Origin: Schistocephalus solidus
Lineage: Eukaryota; Platyhelminthes; Cestoda; Diphyllobothriidea; Diphyllobothriidae
NCBI GenBank assembly: GCA_017591395.1
Contig: WEDG01003390.1
Coordinates: 1-64,000, forward strand
Direction: 5' to 3'
DNA length: 64,000 nucleotides
A model generated the notes under the pieces. The model made no database searches. It worked only from the letters and a program-made list of their open reading frames with translations, and had not been told where the DNA came from. Shown here piece by piece: positions 59,761 through 64,000 of this stretch (positions within the stretch are counted from its first letter, which is position 1; each line of letters opens with the position of its first letter). The translations under genes were made by a program, and so were the position numbers.

Positions 59761-60400
59761 ATCACGCCGTCGCGCAACACGAGAAACGATGATGAGGTTG
59801 CCCAACTGATCGCTAAAGCCAGTCAGGCCTTCAGCCGGCTGCAGGCCTCCGTGTGGAATCGCCAGAGTATTCACCTGAACACCAAACTAAAAATGTAATA
59901 GGCCGTTTTTTTGATGACACCCCTTTATGTAGCGCGGAAGACCTGGACTGTCTACTTTAACCAAGCCAGGAAGCTGAAACATTTCCATAGCAGCTGCCTC
60001 TGCAGCAAGCAAGACAGGATCCTGAACACGGAAGTCCTGTAGCGCACCGGAATCCTCAGCATCCACGCAATGCTTAGGCAATTGCAACTGCGATGGAGCG
60101 GCTACTTGGTGAGAATAGACAACGAGATACTCCCTAAATAGCTTTCTACGGAAATGTCGCTACGGGTGCTCGCCGACAGGGAGTTTAAAAATAACGCTAC
60201 AACGAAACTTCGAAGAAATATCTAAAGTATATGCAAATCAACCCGGTGACCTTGGAGGACCTCGTCCAGGATAGACCGCATGGAGAAGATCCGTGAAGAC
60301 TGGTTCAGCAATCTATGAGGTCAACCGGATCGCCACCGCCAAGGCCAAAAAGAGCGGCACAAAAGTCGCCAGCACCCCGGGCCAACACCGTCAATGCCCA
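59761..60400 (+). pseudogene. LINE post-RT region
   Basis: Conserved post-RT blocks remain readable across stops: SQAFSRLQASVWNRQSIHLN, then RKTWTVYFNQARKLKHFHSS, then RTGILSIHAMLRQLQLRWSG and NPVTLEDLVQDR. The C-C-H-type signature often found after LINE RTs is eroded. This region usually contributes to RNA binding and target-primed reverse transcription. At least three stops occur, one replacing a conserved position in KLKM* (about 59,897). Confidence 0.65.
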
Positions 60401-61070
60401 GGCCCTTCCAACATGCCCACGCTGTCAACGCACCTTCCGCGCGCGAATCGGCCTGGTCGAACACCTTCAGACGCAATGCAACAACACTCCGACAATTCCA
60501 ACTTCTACGTCAAATTCTGTGAACCCTTATTCAGACTCCCCACCCTCACTCCTGGTATCAATTACGTTACTCCCACCATCATAGATAACACATCCCAATA
60601 CTCATCACCTGTTACCTCCACCTCGCCGCCACCGCCACTACCACCATCGCCGATGGGGACTCTCTCCTAAACTGTCCTCAATGCAACCGCACATTCACCT
60701 TACGCATTGGCTTGATCGGTCACTTGTGAATCCATCCTGAAGAGACTGGTGCACCAGTGCCTGGAGCACCAACACACAGCAGAGATCGCCGCCTCTACTG
60801 CCCTCACTGTCCTCACGCATTCACTCATCGCATGGGCCTATTCGGTCGCATGCGCATGCCGACAATCCCGATGCACCATGCACACACTCCGCTTCTGCCA
60901 TTCTTACCGCCTGGTCGGTTACCTATGAATCCTTCGCACGGAGGCTGGTCAGCCAGTGCCTGTGGCTCCGACATACAATCGACACGCCCGCCCCCACAGC
61001 CCCCACTGCTACCACACATTTACACACCGCATGGGCCTATTAGGACGCATGCGCCTCCATGTCAACCTGC
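60400..61070 (+). pseudogene. LINE C-terminal C2H2-like zinc-finger module
   Basis: At least four finger-like units follow the post-RT domain. LPTCPRCQRTFRARIGLVEH then LQTQC (60,405-60,479) is C-x2-C-x12-H-x4-C. LNCPQCNRTFTLRIGLIGHL (about 60,670-60,729) has a stop just before its last His. LYCPHCPHAFTHRMGLFGRM (about 60,794-60,853) has Arg where a His is expected. A fourth eroded unit, FTHRMGLLGRMRLH, ends near 61,062. Pro/Thr/Ser-rich spacers separate them. Zinc fingers at the C-terminus of a LINE protein could help bind its RNA or target DNA. Here the fingers are progressively broken. Confidence 0.7.
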
Positions 61071-61259
61071 GGTAAACCACCAGAGGCTTAGGCACATTAG
61101 TTCACACAAACTACACCAATACGTAGACAACACTCTCACCATCATCACGCACCTGATAATATCACGGTTTCCTAGACACCGTGGCTTGGTAGGCTGCCAA
61201 TCTGAAACTTATACCAGACAATGCCGTCGGCCCAGTGTATTTGTTGTGTGTGCATTGAG

Positions 61260-61950
61260 TGGCTGACGAGTGGACTGGGAGTCAGACGACGATGGCTCCT
61301 CCCTATCCCCTAATTACGTGAATATTGGTGTGTGTGTATGTGGGCCAGGTCGTGCTGTGGCACGCGAAGATGGGTAAGCTGACCCTTCAGCCAATACGCC
61401 CATTTCCACATCAGACTACTTATCGGCTCAGATGGTGGTCTGATTGTGGTGGTGGTGGAGAGAGTAAGGTCGACAGCTCAGCTTATTTCCTTTACTATAA
61501 ACAATCTGACGCGCTTGAGACTATCATGGTGCGCTAAATGCTGGGGCTTGGAAGGTAGCCAACTGCAAGGATAACTCGGATGGCATGGTCAATTCAATGT
61601 GTGTTTTGTTTGGAGTGGCTGTCTCGTGGACTGAGAGTCAGGCTCAATGGCTCCTTCTTAATGTGCCTTTATGGCACTCCTACTCCGTGGGATCTGAGCC
61701 AGATGTGGATCTACGCCTAGGGGCATCTGTGGCCGCGTCAGTCACCTGCGCCCTCTCCCATCTCCGGTCATCTTGAATCTGTCATGACACCGGGCTCAGG
61801 TGGGGGAGGTGGAGAGAGCACGGTAGATGCAGCCCAAATCTTTTATCATTTTAAACTTAATCACGCGCAAGTCACATTCCCTGAACACCCTTCCGTGGAC
61901 CTCGTCATAATCGACGGTCGAACTGTCGAATGGTCCTCGTATAGTTAATT
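61260..61950 (+). repeat. LINE 3' tail with duplicated module
   Basis: The non-coding tail contains GGTGGAGAGAG at 61,454 and again at 61,808, each followed by a similar stretch (TTATTTCCTTTACTATAAAC against TTTTATCATTTTAAAC). Preceding words such as GAGTCAGAC/GAGTCAGGC and ATGGCTCC are also repeated. The tail is thus an imperfect tandem duplication with a period of about 354 bases. CATGACACCGGGCTC links it to the 25.3-26.3 kb repeat. The exact 3' terminus and any target-site duplication could not be fixed by eye. Confidence 0.6.
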
Positions 61951-64000
61951 TCTATTAGTGATTCCTGTTTGAGCACCATTAGAATCACTAAAGATGTTCT
62001 GCGTTACGTGCCTTTAATGGTTTATTTCTGAAAAAAAATCTACCGGTATCAGTGTTTTATCAGAACAACTTTTGAATATTTTTCAGTACTGCTCTAAGGG
62101 CTTTCGGTTGCTGGAAATATGTTAAACCATTTGGCTCGCATGAACGCATGAACGCAAGAAAGGTTTTATTTTAAAGGTATAAACTTAAAAGTTTCGCAAA
62201 CTCTCCCTACAATATATTCTTTCGGTGGATGATTCGTCTGACATCATAATCTACTGTTTTTAAATGCTGACTCGTAGGAAGGGGTCATACTAACTTGTGA
62301 ATACAACGCGCAAAATGCATTTACGAATGATTGGAATTAATTAGAAAGGTTTTTTTAGAAAGCATTCAAGAAGCTGAAGCCTCAACCGTTTGATTTCGAT
62401 TAGAATACTTCAAATTTTATATAACTATCAAAATATACCTAAGTGTGTTCTATTCTGCTGGTTATTTCGTAGATCACGAAAAATATAAATGTATCAGGTA
62501 AGCGAGCACCAATGTGTACATTGTTCTGCATAAGTGAATGAATGCAGACAATTTTGCATAAAGCAATAAGAGCTTTTTTGGCAAAAAAATTAGAAAAAGA
62601 TTGAAAACTCATAGTTATCTAAACAAGTTTACTCAGATATCCAAAAATATAAATTCTTTTGAGACATCAGTAGCAACACAATAGCAACACAGCCAAACGT
62701 AGCACAATTCCGAGGTTTTGATAAGTGTGAACAGAAAATCCTGTCGAGAAAAAGGATTTTTTTGCTAATTAGACTGATATTGCTTCTCGTGGTCTTTTCT
62801 TCGAAAATGTTCAGCCTTTTTAAATCCAAGCAAAAGTTTTACTGTGTTGACCAATTCTTTGTAAGGTTATTCGGTTTTTCAGATGTAGATCTTACGGAAA
62901 CTTAATGTATCTGGAAGCAAAAGTAACAATTGACATCCCGATTGCCAAACAATCTGGCAACCTCTTTTTCGAGGACACTGGTTTTACCAAATTATAGTAA
63001 TAGAGAACACCGACCAACAGGATTTTTTGATTCTTACATTTCGGGCCAACCAAGAATGGTTAAAAAATAGTCTTTTAGGGCACTGTTCATTAGGCGGAAA
63101 TAAAGGGCAAATCGCACTTTTTACAAGTCTTACTTCAATTTAAACGCGGCATGACATTGTGAAATTTACATTTACAAAATCCTCCATACGATATCTATGG
63201 GAAGGTTATCAAACCATGTCACGTTTTTGTTAAATAAATTGGTTGTTGTCCATGAATATTTCATTAATTCGGGATTTCTCACGACATAGTTTTCATACCT
63301 TTTACTTTATGTGGCTGTGATATGGCCAGTAACGATTTGACATTACCCAAAGTGAAATTTACTCTTGGATACTGAACTGCTTATTTGCTTATAAATGTGT
63401 TGGGCATTGAAATAAATCTTCAAAGTTTATTTATGCCGTAGAGGAATATTATCTGACAAATTTGGAAAAAAAACTGAACATCGTGCTATGTTAGGTTGAT
63501 AACCTTTAAGATTTTCTCATTTTCATATGTTTGCGCTAAACCATTACCTAGTATTTTGGTTTTAGACACATTATAGTTTATCATTTTTTGCGAGAATAAC
63601 AATATAAAGTGTCCTTTTAGTTTGATTCCCTCATATAGGTCGTTATTGCTTTTTAAGGAGAGAAAGTATTGCACTAATGCCAAGTACTCCAAACCAGACG
63701 GCTTCTAGTCAGACAATTTTCTGAACTCTTTCATTACCATTTTCATAATGTTTACGCTTTTTCGTTTGGTGTACGCATACCCATGTTTATTAACGTTTGA
63801 AAACAAGAACCGTAAATATTCTCTGCATTTAAGATGGCCTTAGTAGGATCCTGATACCATATGCGCCATAAATCCAGTGAGTTTAGGCTATGTTTTACGG
63901 TAGTGAGCAGAAACCAATAAAAATGCCCATCCATAAATGACAATAAAGAAGGTTATCTGTTAGTTGACAGAACAAAACTACATATTCACTGTTCGGTACT
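61951..64000. other. AT-rich sequence to the window end
   Basis: No gene or repeat could be supported. ORFs are all under 70 codons and motif-free. Confidence 0.5.

Larger units (their letters stand above)
56800..61950 (+). mobile_element. APE-type LINE with C-terminal zinc fingers, near full length, inactive
   Basis: A contiguous element with a GC-rich 5' leader, an AP-like endonuclease, a reverse transcriptase, a post-RT domain, several C2H2-like fingers and a long non-coding tail. This architecture is the abundant endonuclease-reverse transcriptase type in diphyllobothriid tapeworms, which I associate with RTE-like or craniofacial-development-protein-2-like LINEs. The clade is inferred. 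Copy length is about 5.1 kb. Stops and frameshifts are scattered along the coding part, but most motifs remain readable, so it is younger than the gypsy or GPCR relics. Part of the tail recurs at 25.3-26.3 kb. Confidence 0.85.

Overview
This is an AT-rich, gene-poor stretch of a eukaryotic nuclear genome. The repeat families point to a parasitic flatworm, most likely a diphyllobothriid tapeworm (Spirometra, Schistocephalus or Dibothriocephalus type). That assignment is an inference from memory of the element families: several Penelope-like elements (PLEs) with GIY-YIG endonuclease remnants, an APE-type LINE whose protein ends in C2H2-like fingers, and a Ty3/gypsy element with a Trp-tRNA-like primer site. 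No ribosomal RNA, canonical tRNA, CRISPR or prokaryotic operon structure is visible. I see no intact host protein-coding gene.

Layout. 1-502: 3' end of a PLE (+). 732-1262: tRNA-related SINE dimer (-) ending in a (TA)n tail. About 1.4-1.9 kb: GC-richer unassigned block. 2.64-4.24 kb: second, decayed PLE (+). About 10.3-11.2 kb: GC-richer sequence, part of which may be the left LTR of a decayed Ty3/gypsy element running to about 14.98 kb with gag, protease, RT, RNase H and integrase remnants. 18.35-19.77 kb: a class A (rhodopsin-like) GPCR on the minus strand, recognisable from TM1 to the C-tail but with at least three in-frame stops and two frameshifts. 24.5-26.3 kb: unassigned GC-richer block plus a repeat that also forms the tail of the 57-62 kb LINE. 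37.4-38.3 kb: third PLE (+). 40.3 kb: diverged SINE (-). 44.1 kb: unassigned 179-codon ORF. 46.15-46.69 kb: two SINE copies in inverted orientation. 47.7-48.4 kb: fourth PLE of a different, AT-rich type (-). 53.65-53.89 kb: orphan PLE 3' tail. 56.8-61.95 kb: long, near-complete but dead LINE (+). Degenerate TTAGGG-like repeats lie at 26.6, 45.6 and 53.1 kb. The rest is AT-rich DNA without supportable genes.

How the parts relate. The window is mainly a record of retroelement colonisation. The SINEs, PLEs, LINE and gypsy copy all carry stops, frameshifts or catalytic-residue losses, so none should be autonomous. The SINEs lack coding capacity and would have depended on a LINE-type enzyme, but no shared 3' tail links them to the LINE seen here. 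The GPCR is the only host-derived protein locus I can name, and it is either a pseudogene or affected by assembly errors. The most informative targets are the GPCR relic, the SINE family (two head types, one body, a (TA)n tail, and an inverted pair with arms of about 150 bp), and the PLE diversity (at least three sequence types).
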